A stretch of 64,000 nucleotides of DNA from Prolixibacter sp. SD074 (GTDB lineage Bacteria; Bacteroidota; Bacteroidia; Bacteroidales; Prolixibacteraceae): the NCBI RefSeq assembly GCF_009617895.1, contig NZ_BLAW01000001.1, forward strand, positions 2,719,001 through 2,783,000, given 5' to 3'. The notes under the pieces were generated by a model, which saw nothing but the letters and a program-made list of their open reading frames with translations, was not told the origin of the DNA and did no database searches. Made by a program: the position numbers and the translations under genes. Each line of letters starts with the position of its first letter. Position 1 is the first letter of the stretch. This document shows, one piece after another, positions 43,097 through 52,443 of the stretch.

Positions 43097-44884
43097 ATGC
43101 GACAAGCCGCAAAACCAACCAAAAGAAATCCGTGGGCGTGGATTCCCACACTCTATTTTGCAGAAGGACTTCCCTATGTCATCGTGATGACGGTTTCCGT
43201 CATCATGTACAAGCGGCTGGGAATTTCAAACACCGACATTGCTTTGTACACCAGTTGGCTTTATTTGCCGTGGGTCATCAAACCGTTGTGGAGCCCGGTG
43301 GTGGATGTGTTACGCACGAAGCGTTGGTGGATTGTTATCATGCAATTGCTGGTAGGTGCCGGACTGGCCGGCGTTGCCTTGACGATTCCCATGCCCAACT
43401 TCTTCCGCTACTCACTGGCGTTTCTTTGGCTGGTCGCTTTCAGCTCGGCCACGCATGATATTGCTGCCGACGGTTTTTACATGATGGGCCTCAACCAATA
43501 CGAGCAAACCTATTTTGTGGGCATCCGCAACACCTTTTACCGCTTTGCCATGCTCACCGGGCAAGGTTTGCTGGTGATTCTGGCCGGTTACCTGGAAACC
43601 GCCACCGGTCTGCCGGAAACCGATATTGCTTTTCACTCCGCACCCGGAAAACAGACAACGTTACAATTCCAACCAAACGATATCAGCTTTCCGGGGACAA
43701 AAAGCACCGACTATGTGTTAGTCCCGTCATCAAAAAATATTGAAATCGGGACCAATCCGGTTTCCCGTGAAAAGGCTGACAGCATCTTCACGGAAGTGAA
43801 AGAATGGAACATCAGCCATGGATTTTACACCGAAGAGACTTCGCTTAAAGGCATGCCCGATGGCACAAAGGGAAAAACGTCCGGCTTTGCCCTGGTCGCA
43901 TACAAGCTGAACAAACCACCGAAAGATGAAAAAGAAGTGGTGTTGAATTTCGGTAGGGACAAAGGCAACAAAAGTTTTCATCTGAAAGAAGGGGCCCGCT
44001 TTGTTTTCAATGCGGATAACTGGGATGAACCAGCCTTTGCTATCGTACAGATTGACCCAAAACTGACGGAAAAAGCCGAAGCCACCTTCTCCGGACGAGC
44101 CGGAAATATTCCACTGGCCTGGAGCCTGACCTTCATGGTACTGGGCGGTTTGTTCGTTTTATTCTTTATATGGCACAGGTTCGTCCTTCCACGGCCGGCG
44201 GAAGACACCGATAAACATGAGAGAACCTCGTTGCGCCGCGTGATACAGGAAGTGTTGGAAACGTTTGCTTCTTTCTTCCGCAAGAAAAACATTGGTTCCG
44301 GGCTTGCTTTTTTACTTTTGTTCCGGTTGGGAGAGTCGCAGCTGGTAAAGCTTACATCACCTTTCATGCTCGACGACCGGACAGAAGGCGGACTGGCGTT
44401 GACGACAGGCGATATCGGGTTAATTTACGGAACCATTGGAATGGTTGCCCTGACGGTGGGAGGAATTCTGGGCGGTTTTGTTGCCGCCAGGTGGGGGCTA
44501 AAAAAAACTATCTGGTGGATGGCCGTAGCCATGAACCTGCCCAACCTGGTGTATGTTTACCTCGCCTATGTTCAACCGGATACCATGTTGCCCATTGTTA
44601 CGTCAGTTGGGATCGAGCAGTTTGGCTATGGTTTTGGATTTACCGCTTACATGCTGTACATGATCTACATTTCGGATGGGAAGCATAAAACTGCCCACTA
44701 CGCATTGTGCACCGGCTTTATGGCGCTAGGCATGATGCTTCCCGGCATGGCAAGCGGTTGGATTCAGGAAACGGTTGGTTATCAACACTTCTTCGTCTGG
44801 GTGATGCTTTGTACCATTCCGGGATTTATCCTGATATCGTTACTAAAAATCGATCCGAAGTTCGGGACCAAAACAAAAGCATAA
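43097..44884 (+). CDS. AmpG-like MFS transporter with a large inserted domain
   Basis: A 595-residue major-facilitator protein. The N terminus WIPTLYFAEGLPYVIVM and the LPWVIKPLWSPVVD and THDIAADGFYM segments match AmpG permeases, which import GlcNAc-anhydroMurNAc peptides. Between the two membrane bundles, about residues 175-340, lies a hydrophilic insert with beta-rich composition that standard AmpG lacks (about 490 residues in E. coli). The gene abuts GH9-CE4 and ends in a good terminator, making it the last gene of the plus-strand run. Import of sugar-peptide fragments is inferred. Confidence 0.87.
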   Translation: MRQAAKPTKRNPWAWIPTLYFAEGLPYVIVMTVSVIMYKRLGISNTDIALYTSWLYLPWVIKPLWSPVVDVLRTKRWWIVIMQLLVGAGLAGVALTIPMPNFFRYSLAFLWLVAFSSATHDIAADGFYMMGLNQYEQTYFVGIRNTFYRFAMLTGQGLLVILAGYLETATGLPETDIAFHSAPGKQTTLQFQPNDISFPGTKSTDYVLVPSSKNIEIGTNPVSREKADSIFTEVKEWNISHGFYTEETSLKGMPDGTKGKTSGFALVAYKLNKPPKDEKEVVLNFGRDKGNKSFHLKEGARFVFNADNWDEPAFAIVQIDPKLTEKAEATFSGRAGNIPLAWSLTFMVLGGLFVLFFIWHRFVLPRPAEDTDKHERTSLRRVIQEVLETFASFFRKKNIGSGLAFLLLFRLGESQLVKLTSPFMLDDRTEGGLALTTGDIGLIYGTIGMVALTVGGILGGFVAARWGLKKTIWWMAVAMNLPNLVYVYLAYVQPDTMLPIVTSVGIEQFGYGFGFTAYMLYMIYISDGKHKTAHYALCTGFMALGMMLPGMASGWIQETVGYQHFFVWVMLCTIPGFILISLLKIDPKFGTKTKA

Positions 44885-44892
44885 AAACACTT

Positions 44893-44918
44893 CCCCGCTT
44901 TCGGGCGGGGATTTTTTT
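44893..44918 (+). terminator. Terminator after the AmpG-like gene
   Basis: CCCCGC (44893-44898) pairs with GCGGGG (44905-44910) and is followed by A and seven Ts. Confidence 0.9.
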
Positions 44919-45129
44919 GTCCTAACTTTATTTCCCAGAAAGTTGACAGGCAAGCAAAAAGGACTTTACATCCGTTAGATTGCTTCAGGAAAGCAATCCG
45001 CAACCAATCAAAAAAGCATCGACAGAAGCGATTAATTTATTTATTAAAAAAGGTAAAAAGCCGGGAATGAAATGAATCTTCTATGATGCGTTTTTCGTAA
45101 ATTGCACATAACCATTAAACGTAACCCCG

Positions 45130-45324
45130 GTGCGTGTCTTTCTTTACATAGCAGGATACTTTCTGATGGTGCTCGCTGTAATTGCCGCACTGCTGTTTTT
45201 GTCTGTCTGCCTCGAAAAAATACACCTCAGCAAAGCGATGATTGCGACACTTCTTTTTGTTGCCCTCTTCTTCTCTGATCACGGACGATATCTAATCAAT
45301 CGTGAGCGTCGTTTCCGTAGCTAG
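45130..45324 (+). CDS. Possible small membrane protein
   Basis: A 64-residue frame starting at GTG 45130 with two hydrophobic stretches (about residues 3-28 and 35-50) and a basic C-terminal tail (NRERRFRS). No family is recognised, and the start is not ATG. It may be a real small membrane protein or chance. Confidence 0.3.
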   Translation: MRVFLYIAGYFLMVLAVIAALLFLSVCLEKIHLSKAMIATLLFVALFFSDHGRYLINRERRFRS

Positions 45325-45514
45325 AAACACGGTTCAAACCACGTCCGGTTTCATTATCTTCGGTATTTGTGTTTTCAAAACAATAACGCCCTCAAGCGTT
45401 CCGGATAATATTATCTTTTTCCCTTCCTTTTTCTCATTTTCCGATTAAACCAATCATCCTTTTCGTCATCAAAGGTTGCATAAAACAAAAAAACGTCAAC
45501 AGGAAATACTTTCT

Positions 45515-47983
45515 ATGAAAAAAATACTACTCATCTGTTTATTAATTTCAGGGTTAACCTTCCAACTATATGCACAACCAGCACCGGCGCCAGGGATGGC
45601 CGGAAAATCCGTTGTGGCCACTTCAGGGGTTGTAAAGGGAACAATTGTGGAAGCCGGGACAAAGACACCCATGGAGTATGCTAACGTGGTCATTTATTCA
45701 GCGCGCGATTCCTCGATCGTAGGAGGTATCATGACCGAACCCAACGGTTCATTCCAAATCAAAAATATTCCGCCGGGGAGATACTATCTTCAGGCAAACT
45801 TTATCGGATTTGAAAAATACACCCTCCCGGGAATCACGATCAGCCGTTCAGGTCCGGTAGCCAATATCGGGACGCTGGAACTCAAGCCGGCAAGCAAAGA
45901 ATTGCAGAGTATTGATGTTGTAGCCGATAAGGCGCGTGTCGAATTCAAGCTTGATCGTAAAATCGTAAATGTAAGTCAGGATTTAAATTCCGCTGGCGGT
46001 ACAGCCGCTGAAGCACTCGAAAACACTCCCTCCGTGCAGGTTGATATGGATGGTAACGTTACATTACGCGGCAGCTCCGATTTTACTGTATTGATTGACG
46101 GTAAACCCAGCGTGCTGAAGGGAAGCGACGCTTTGCAGCAGATTCCGGCCAGCAACATCGAAAATATCGAAATCATCACCAACCCATCGGCAAAGTACGA
46201 TCCGGATGGTGTCTCAGGTATCATCAATGTGGTAATGAAAAAAAACATTAAAGGTTCGCTTAGCGGAATTGTAAATGCCACCACAAATCTCAACGACCGG
46301 AATCGTGTTAACGCTACGGTCAATATGCGATCAGGGAAATGGAAGGTGTTTGTGAACGGCAGTTATCAGGATATGATTTACGCCGGCAAACGCAAAGAAA
46401 CGCAATATACCTATCAGAACGATTCAACCACGGTACTGTCCGTTGACGGGTCCCGAAACAGGAAACGCACAGGAAAGAGCATACAGGCCGGCTTCGATTA
46501 TTATGCATCTGACAAATCAACCCTTAGTCTTTCGGGAAGTTATGGAAACTATGGTTTTGACTTTGGAGGAGTAACCAAAGAGTCGCTCTCGAACAATTAC
46601 AACGACAGCATCAATTATTTCCTCCAGGACAATGTGTCCAACCATGGTGGAAAATATTGGAACACAGATTTATCTTATCAACTAAAATTTAACAAAAAAG
46701 GGCACCAATTACTGGCTGCATTCATTGTTTCCGGACAAGACGGGAACGATAATGAAAACCAGAACACCATCAATACCAACGCTGATTGGGTACCCCTTGA
46801 AGCAAATTCCGGGATGGTTCGAAGTGCAGAGTTATCTAATTCCAATGATTACCGGGCCAAACTGGACTACACGCTGCCTATTAATGACCGGAACGAGTTC
46901 GACGCCGGTTATCAGGGACGCCGGGAAGATGACAACCAGGATTTTCTTTTCGAAAGATATGTTGATGGCAATTGGGTAAATGACGAAAACTTCAGTAGCA
47001 CGACGGTGTTCCGGCGCGATATCCACGCTATATACGCCACTTACGGGCATACGTCCGATAATTTCAGTTATATGCTTGGAATGAGGGGGGAATATACCAA
47101 TCGCCGCATTACTTATGCTAAAACCGGGCAGGACTATATTATCGACCGGTTCGATTACTTCCCTTCGGTACATGTTTCACAAAAATTCAGCAGGAACCTG
47201 GAACTCCAGGCAAGTTACAGCCGAAGGCTCGACAGGCCGAGAGGATACTGGCTCGATCCGTTTCCGTCGTACATCGACCCATATAATATACGTGTTGGAA
47301 ATCCAGGGCTGAAACCGCAGTACACAGATTCGTATGAACTTTCCGTAATTAAACGAATCGACCGTTCTTTCATTTCGCTTGAAGGCTATTATCGTCGGAC
47401 GACCAACTTAATGACCCGGATTACCAAGCTGGGAGAAGATGGAATCAGGTACCAGAGCATCGAAAACATGAATAATGATTACTCAACCGGCGCCGAGCTA
47501 ATGGCCAATCTGCAAATTACTCCCTGGTTCACGGTGGTAGCCAGTGGCACTCTGTATAATTATCAGCTAAAAGGAACCCTTAACAATGAACCCATCAATA
47601 CTCAAAGCACCAATTTCGATTCACGGCTGAACCTGGATTTCAAGATAACGAAAAGCACCCGTTTTCAATTCATGAGTCATTACCGCGGTCCCTCGACAAC
47701 CGTTCAGGGACAGTCCGACTGGGCGATGTTTTCCAATGCATCACTTCGTCAGGAGTTTTGGGATAAAAAACTATCAGCCACCATTCAATTGCGGGATGTA
47801 TTCGGTACAATGCGCCATTCCGGATACAGCTACGGAACAGGTTTCCGCAATGAATATAAATACAGCCGCTCCCCCAGGATTCTTCAGTTTACGATTAGCT
47901 ACAAGTTGAATAATTTTAAACAGAAGGAAAAAGAAAACGTGCTAGACAATTCAGGCACGAATACTGGTGTGGGTGACTACTAG
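45515..47983 (+). CDS. TonB-dependent-receptor-like outer membrane beta-barrel protein
   Basis: An 822-residue outer-membrane protein from the ATG at 45515, which begins a clean signal peptide (MKKILLICLLISGLTFQLYAQ) preceded by AGGAAA; an upstream in-frame ATG at 45476 would spoil it. It has a carboxypeptidase-regulatory-like domain (GTIVEAGTKTPMEYANVVIY, about 45-130), a plug-like domain (AEALENTPSVQVDMDGNVTL, SGIINVVMKKN) and a C-terminal beta barrel of the OMP_b-brl_3 type. There is no SusD partner, so it is not a SusC. Substrate unknown. Confidence 0.9.
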   Translation: MKKILLICLLISGLTFQLYAQPAPAPGMAGKSVVATSGVVKGTIVEAGTKTPMEYANVVIYSARDSSIVGGIMTEPNGSFQIKNIPPGRYYLQANFIGFEKYTLPGITISRSGPVANIGTLELKPASKELQSIDVVADKARVEFKLDRKIVNVSQDLNSAGGTAAEALENTPSVQVDMDGNVTLRGSSDFTVLIDGKPSVLKGSDALQQIPASNIENIEIITNPSAKYDPDGVSGIINVVMKKNIKGSLSGIVNATTNLNDRNRVNATVNMRSGKWKVFVNGSYQDMIYAGKRKETQYTYQNDSTTVLSVDGSRNRKRTGKSIQAGFDYYASDKSTLSLSGSYGNYGFDFGGVTKESLSNNYNDSINYFLQDNVSNHGGKYWNTDLSYQLKFNKKGHQLLAAFIVSGQDGNDNENQNTINTNADWVPLEANSGMVRSAELSNSNDYRAKLDYTLPINDRNEFDAGYQGRREDDNQDFLFERYVDGNWVNDENFSSTTVFRRDIHAIYATYGHTSDNFSYMLGMRGEYTNRRITYAKTGQDYIIDRFDYFPSVHVSQKFSRNLELQASYSRRLDRPRGYWLDPFPSYIDPYNIRVGNPGLKPQYTDSYELSVIKRIDRSFISLEGYYRRTTNLMTRITKLGEDGIRYQSIENMNNDYSTGAELMANLQITPWFTVVASGTLYNYQLKGTLNNEPINTQSTNFDSRLNLDFKITKSTRFQFMSHYRGPSTTVQGQSDWAMFSNASLRQEFWDKKLSATIQLRDVFGTMRHSGYSYGTGFRNEYKYSRSPRILQFTISYKLNNFKQKEKENVLDNSGTNTGVGDY

Positions 47984-48192
47984 ATGATTATTGACTTTTT
48001 AATTAATCAAAGAGGTATCGGCAAGTAGCTGGTATCCCTTTTTCATGAAATAGCAAAAAAAAAAATTTAGAGGCTGTCTAAACAACAATAAGTCTGGCCG
48101 CAAATCCTTTCAAACATCCGGCAGGCATCGCATCGCCCTGCCAAAAACGATGCACCCCTTATTGAATTAGGACAACATGGATGCTTCCATTT
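47984..48192. other. Spacer with an insertion-sequence-end-like string
   Basis: No gene is visible. A run of eleven As is followed at about 48068-48081 by GAGGCTGTCTAAA, which resembles the terminal repeat of common insertion sequences and the GAGGGTGTCCGAAAAGT string near 10407. It may be a scar of a lost element. Confidence 0.3.
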
Positions 48193-48223
48193 TTGAAAAT
48201 CCATGAATTAAAAATTATATTTA
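48193..48223 (+). promoter_or_regulatory. Promoter of Gfo/Idh/MocA gene 1
   Basis: TTG at 48193-48195, 20-bp spacer and TATATTTA at 48216-48223, one base from the consensus, 37 bp before the ATG. Confidence 0.55.
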
Positions 48224-48260
48224 GAGACCAATATCCGATTTCATACTAAAACTAATTAAA

Positions 48261-49754
48261 ATGAACGAAGCTAAAAAGAACCAAAGCACCGTTTCCCGAC
48301 GTGCTTTTCTCGGCACGTCTGCAACCGCCGCTGCAGGATTTACCATTCTTCCAAGGAATACCGTTGCCGGATTGGGGCACAAAGCACCCAGCGACAAACT
48401 GAACATTGCCGGGATCGGTGTGGGCGGAATAGGTCGTACCAACTTGAAGAATATGAGTACGGAAAATATCGTTGCACTAGCCGATGTTGACTGGAAATAT
48501 GCCGGTAAAACCTTCAACGATTATCCCAATGCGGTACGTTATAAGGATTTCCGTGAGTTACTGGACAAGCAAAAGGATATTGACGCTGTATTGGTAGCCA
48601 CTCCCGACCATGTACACGCACTGGCAGCCTATTCAGCAATGAAACTGGGTAAGCATGTGTATGTTCAGAAGCCATTAACTCACCCGGTATACGAATCACG
48701 ACTACTGACCAATACGGCCAACGAAACGGGCGTTGCCACCCAAATGGGAAACCAGGGTAACTCGGGTGAAGGAATCCGTGAAATTTGCGAATGGATTTGG
48801 GCCGGAACCATCGGCGAAATCCAAGAAGTACATGCATGGACCAACCGTCCGATCTGGCCACAAGGCCTGGAGCGCCCCACAGAAAAAGTCCGCGTACCCA
48901 GAACCCTAGACTGGGATCTCTTCCTCGGCCCGGCAGCTTACCGTCCGTATAACCCTATTTACACACCGTGGAACTGGCGCGGATGGTGGGATTTCGGAAC
49001 CGGCGCATTAGGCGATATGGCCTGCCATATTCTCGATCCCGCGTTCAAGGCACTCAAGTTAAAATATCCTACTGCCGTAGAAGGTAGTTCTACTCAGATT
49101 AACACGGAATCGGCTCCCGAAGCACAAAAAGTAACTTATTGGTTCCCCGAAAGGGATAACCTGCCCAAAGTGGCCATGCCAGCAGTGAAAGTAACCTGGT
49201 ACGACGGCGGTTTACTCCCCGAACGTCCGGAAGAGCTGGTTGACGGTGAAATGATGGGCGACTGGGGTGGAGGCGTCATCTTTGTTGGTTCGAAAGGAAA
49301 AATCATGTGTGGTACATACGCGCGCAATCCGCAATTGCTTCCTACCAGGAAGATGGAAGACTTCAAACGCCCGGCAGAAACGCTTCGTCGTATCCCCGAA
49401 GCCATGGAAGGTGGTCATGAACAAGACTGGATCCGTGCCTGTAAGGAAGACAAGAGCAACCGCATGGAAGCTTCGTCTAATTTCGATTATTCCGGTCCGC
49501 TTAACGAAATGGTTGTCATGGGAGTACTGGCGGTCCGCTTGCAGGACCTGAAACGTCGTCTGTTATGGGATGGTGCTAACATGCAGTTCACCAACATTGG
49601 CGATAACGATGAAATTAGAGTAGTGACTTCTGATAAATTCGAAGTAGTTGATGGTGATCCGAAATTTGACACCAAGTACGACACCATGAATGCAAAAAAA
49701 GCGGCAGAAGAGTGGATTCGTCACCATTATCGCGAAGGATGGCAACAAATTTAA
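48261..49754 (+). CDS. Gfo/Idh/MocA family oxidoreductase, Tat-exported, copy 1
   Basis: A 497-residue NAD(P)-dependent sugar oxidoreductase-like protein with a twin-arginine leader (SRRAFLGTSATAAAG). The Rossmann domain begins LNIAGIGVGGIGR, and the family motif is YVQKPLTHPVYE, a variant of EKP. The C-terminal domain has the WNWRGWWDFGTGALGDMACH stretch common in this exported subgroup. Such proteins usually act on unusual sugars, with the cofactor presumably tightly bound. It is similar along its length to the next gene; a terminator separates them, so they are separate transcription units. Confidence 0.9.
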   Translation: MNEAKKNQSTVSRRAFLGTSATAAAGFTILPRNTVAGLGHKAPSDKLNIAGIGVGGIGRTNLKNMSTENIVALADVDWKYAGKTFNDYPNAVRYKDFRELLDKQKDIDAVLVATPDHVHALAAYSAMKLGKHVYVQKPLTHPVYESRLLTNTANETGVATQMGNQGNSGEGIREICEWIWAGTIGEIQEVHAWTNRPIWPQGLERPTEKVRVPRTLDWDLFLGPAAYRPYNPIYTPWNWRGWWDFGTGALGDMACHILDPAFKALKLKYPTAVEGSSTQINTESAPEAQKVTYWFPERDNLPKVAMPAVKVTWYDGGLLPERPEELVDGEMMGDWGGGVIFVGSKGKIMCGTYARNPQLLPTRKMEDFKRPAETLRRIPEAMEGGHEQDWIRACKEDKSNRMEASSNFDYSGPLNEMVVMGVLAVRLQDLKRRLLWDGANMQFTNIGDNDEIRVVTSDKFEVVDGDPKFDTKYDTMNAKKAAEEWIRHHYREGWQQI

Positions 49755-49780
49755 ATAAGCAATAGATCCATTTTTATAGA

Positions 49781-49817
49781 AGCGGTTGCCTCTAAAATGA
49801 GGTAACCGCTCTTTTTT
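49781..49817 (+). terminator. Terminator after Gfo/Idh/MocA gene 1
   Basis: AGCGGTTGCCTC and GAGGTAACCGCT pair (one wobble) around a short loop, then C and six Ts. Confidence 0.88.
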
Positions 49818-49840
49818 GTATCAAATACAATATAAAATTT

Positions 49841-49871
49841 TTGTAGATACGGGTAAATAAAAATAAATTTA
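49841..49871 (+). promoter_or_regulatory. Promoter of Gfo/Idh/MocA gene 2
   Basis: TTG at 49841-49843, 20-bp spacer and TAAATTTA at 49864-49871, 36 bp before the ATG at 49908. Spacing and the final A match the promoter of the first paralogue. Confidence 0.55.
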
Positions 49872-49907
49872 GAAATCCTAGTTATAATCAATTAATTGAC
49901 CAGATTT

Positions 49908-51401
49908 ATGGATCGAAAGAATAATGTCTCCCGTCGGAGATTCCTGGGAACATCCGCTGCCGCTGCGGCAGGGATCACCATCCTTCCCTCGAACACCATC
50001 GCAGGGCTTGGACACAAAGCACCAAGCGATAAACTGAACATTGCTGCTGTAGGAATTGGCGGAATGGGGTTTGCCAACCTGAAAAACATGGAAACAGAGA
50101 ACATTGTAGCTCTCTGTGATGTGGATTGGGGATACAGCAAACGCGTCTTTGATTATTTTCCTGACGCCAAGCGCTACAAGGACTGGCGCAAGATGTACGA
50201 TGAAATGAGTGATCAGTTCGATGCCGTTCTGGTTGCCACTGCGGATCATTCACATGCTGCCGCTGCAGCGCACGCCATGACACTTGGCAAACATGTTTAT
50301 GTGCAAAAACCATTGACACATTCAGTTTACGAGTCCCGCCTGCTAACCAAACTGGCCGATAAATACCGGGTAGCGACCCAAATGGGAAACCAGGGTTCGT
50401 CAGGCGAAGGCGTACGGCAGGCCAGCGAATGGCTATGGAACGGAGAAATTGGCGATGTCACGAAAGTGGAGGCTTTCACCGACCGTCCGATTTGGCCACA
50501 GGGACTGAACCGTCCGAAAGAAGTAATGCCTGTTCCGGACACACTGGATTGGGATCTCTTTATCGGGCCGGCTGCCTTCCGCGGATATAATTCCATTTAC
50601 ACGCCATGGAACTGGCGCGGATGGTGGGATTTCGGAACCGGTGCATTAGGCGATATGGCCTGTCATGTCCTGCACCCTGTATTTGTAGGTCTCAAACTTG
50701 GTTATCCGACAAAAGCACAGGGAAGTTCCACACTGTTGTTGACTGATTGTGCACCGAATGCGCAGATGGTCAACCTGACCTTCCCAAAAAGAGAAAAACA
50801 AAAAGGTGTAAAAATGAAACTTCCGGAAGTGGAAGTTACCTGGTACGACGGTGGCCTTCAACCCAAAAAACCGGAAGGCTGGCCAGCTGGCAAAAACATG
50901 AATGATGCCGGCGGTGGTGTGATTTTTCATGGAACCAAAGACAAGCTGATTTGTGGTTGCTACGGAAAAGACCCGTGGTTGCTTTCAGGAAGGACTCCAA
51001 ATGTTCCCAAAACGCTTCGCAGGATTGAAAATGCCATGCTAGGTGGCCACGAACAGGATTGGATACGCGCCTGCAAAGAAAGTCCGGAAAACCGGGTTCA
51101 ACCTGCCTCGCCGTTCAGCGAAGCCGGACCATTCAACGAAATGGTGGTAATGGGTGTTTTGGCAGTCCGTTTACAGGGACTGAACAAGGAACTGGAATGG
51201 GACGGTGCCAACATGCAGTTCACCAATATTACGGACGAAGAAAATCTCAGGATTTGTATCGAAGACAATTTCTCGATTAAAGATGGAGACCCGACATTTA
51301 ACAGAGTCTGGACGGATCCGATGAATGCAAAAGCATTTGCCAATGAATTGATTAAACACACTTACCGCGAAGGTTTTACTTTACCGGATATGCCAGCTTA
51401 A
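49908..51401 (+). CDS. Gfo/Idh/MocA family oxidoreductase, Tat-exported, copy 2
   Basis: A 497-residue paralogue of the preceding gene, from the ATG at 49908. It has the twin-arginine leader SRRRFLGTSAAAAAG, Rossmann start LNIAAVGIGGMG, KPLTHSVYE and the WNWRGWWDFGTGALGDMACH stretch. The two proteins align over the full length with scattered differences, so this is an old tandem duplication and not a recent copy. Substrate unknown. Confidence 0.9.
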   Translation: MDRKNNVSRRRFLGTSAAAAAGITILPSNTIAGLGHKAPSDKLNIAAVGIGGMGFANLKNMETENIVALCDVDWGYSKRVFDYFPDAKRYKDWRKMYDEMSDQFDAVLVATADHSHAAAAAHAMTLGKHVYVQKPLTHSVYESRLLTKLADKYRVATQMGNQGSSGEGVRQASEWLWNGEIGDVTKVEAFTDRPIWPQGLNRPKEVMPVPDTLDWDLFIGPAAFRGYNSIYTPWNWRGWWDFGTGALGDMACHVLHPVFVGLKLGYPTKAQGSSTLLLTDCAPNAQMVNLTFPKREKQKGVKMKLPEVEVTWYDGGLQPKKPEGWPAGKNMNDAGGGVIFHGTKDKLICGCYGKDPWLLSGRTPNVPKTLRRIENAMLGGHEQDWIRACKESPENRVQPASPFSEAGPFNEMVVMGVLAVRLQGLNKELEWDGANMQFTNITDEENLRICIEDNFSIKDGDPTFNRVWTDPMNAKAFANELIKHTYREGFTLPDMPA

Positions 51402-51416
51402 TCTGCATTGATCGAT

Positions 51417-51563
51417 TTATAGGTTATGAAAAGGAAAGGGGTGACCGATGTGGTTACATGACGGGTAACCTCTTTCTTCTGAGGCAGACACGCTAAAAGT
51501 GAACGCAGAAAGAATCAAAATCACAGCTGATCCTGTGGGTAAAAACATCAATTTCCTTTTCAT
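51417..51563 (-). CDS. Possible short exported peptide or truncated gene start
   Basis: A 48-residue frame whose first 26 residues (MKRKLMFLPTGSAVILILSA onwards, ending SVSA) look like a signal peptide. No RBS, promoter or family is evident. It may be the beginning of a broken gene next to the response-regulator remnant, or chance. Confidence 0.25.
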   Translation of the reverse strand: MKRKLMFLPTGSAVILILSAFTFSVSASEERGYPSCNHIGHPFPFHNL

Positions 51564-51580
51564 ATTAATGGGTTTTAGTG

Positions 51581-51700
51581 AATCCCACTACCCGAAGCAT
51601 GGATGTACTCATCACAAAACTAAGAAAATACCTAAAGGATGAACCGTCCATCCAGATCAAAAACATTCACGGAAGTGGCTTTATAATAACAGATGAATAG
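51581..51700 (+). pseudogene. C-terminal remnant of an OmpR-type response regulator
   Basis: The frame ending at TAG 51698-51700 encodes TRSMDVLITKLRKYLKDEP, then IQIKNIHGSGFII, the recognition helix and wing of a winged-helix output domain. The receiver domain and the first half of the output domain are absent, and stops lie upstream. It is a decayed regulator gene. Confidence 0.7.
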
Positions 51701-51813
51701 GTATTTCTTTTTCTAAAAAATACATTACCTTTACTACAGCGTTTTATGCTATTCTATCAATATTAATCATTCGTCACGCTACGTGTAATTAGTCGGATTT
51801 AATATCATAAAAC

Positions 51814-52041
51814 ATGGAAAACGCCGAAAACGAAAAAGCTTTAACAGAAGCCATAACTGCCTGCACAAACGAAGATGGTTGGGCAAATTTGGCAGAAATC
51901 GGAGGAGCGCTGAGGGAGAAAGGCATTAAGTATGGCAAATTGTCCAAGTTCATTTCCCGGTTCCCCGAATTAGTTGAAACCCGAATTGATGAAAGCCGGC
52001 AACCACCTGTGGTATACGCCAGGCTGATAAATCAAACGTAA
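51814..52041 (+). CDS. Small LOTUS/OST-HTH-like protein
   Basis: A 75-residue protein, almost entirely one domain: DGWANLAEIGGALREKGIKY, GKLSKFISRFPELVE, then a beta hairpin ending VVYARL. This order (Gly-Trp start, helix, tyrosine/glycine turn, KLSKF helix, proline-leucine, beta wing) resembles LOTUS/OST-HTH winged helices, which bind RNA, often G-quadruplexes. The comparison is by pattern only. It is a single gene followed by a terminator. Confidence 0.65.
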   Translation: MENAENEKALTEAITACTNEDGWANLAEIGGALREKGIKYGKLSKFISRFPELVETRIDESRQPPVVYARLINQT

Positions 52042-52443
52042 AAAAAACAAACCCGGCCAATGTCAGTCGGGTTTGCTTTTCTCGTCCATTTTATTTGTTG
52101 CATCTTTTTCAGAAAACCGAAAGTAACCAAACTACCAATTCCCTGCTTGGTTTTCTCATCAGTATACCGGTCCCCGGAAAGCTGCCTCTTCTTTATAAAT
52201 ATTCAGCAAAATAAGCAGCCAATTCGGCACTCATACATCAGTATTGTCTGGCCGTTTTCAGTTACTGACAATAACAAAAAAGCTTTCGAAAACCAAACAC
52301 TACGCCCGTCTTAACGGTTCAATAAAAGAAGTGGTTTAGTTTTTTACACCCACATTGGACACAAAAGACAGCCAGAGGTTTAAAACTGTTTCAGAAATGT
52401 TATTTTTGTCGGGCATCGATTTGGATGACCTTAAAGCAATTGC
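52042..52443. other. Spacer with terminator and nadB promoter
   Basis: CAAACCCG (52048-52055) and CGGGTTTG (52068-52075) form a terminator-like hairpin followed by CTTTTC. TATTTTTG at 52401-52408 is a perfect -7 consensus 36 bp before nadB, without a clear -33. Nothing else is seen; the 84-codon frame crossing the spacer is not gene-like. Confidence 0.6.

Noticed and set aside
52060..52314. 84-codon frame with hydrophobic start
   Set aside because: It begins inside the terminator hairpin and lacks protein-like conservation signs.
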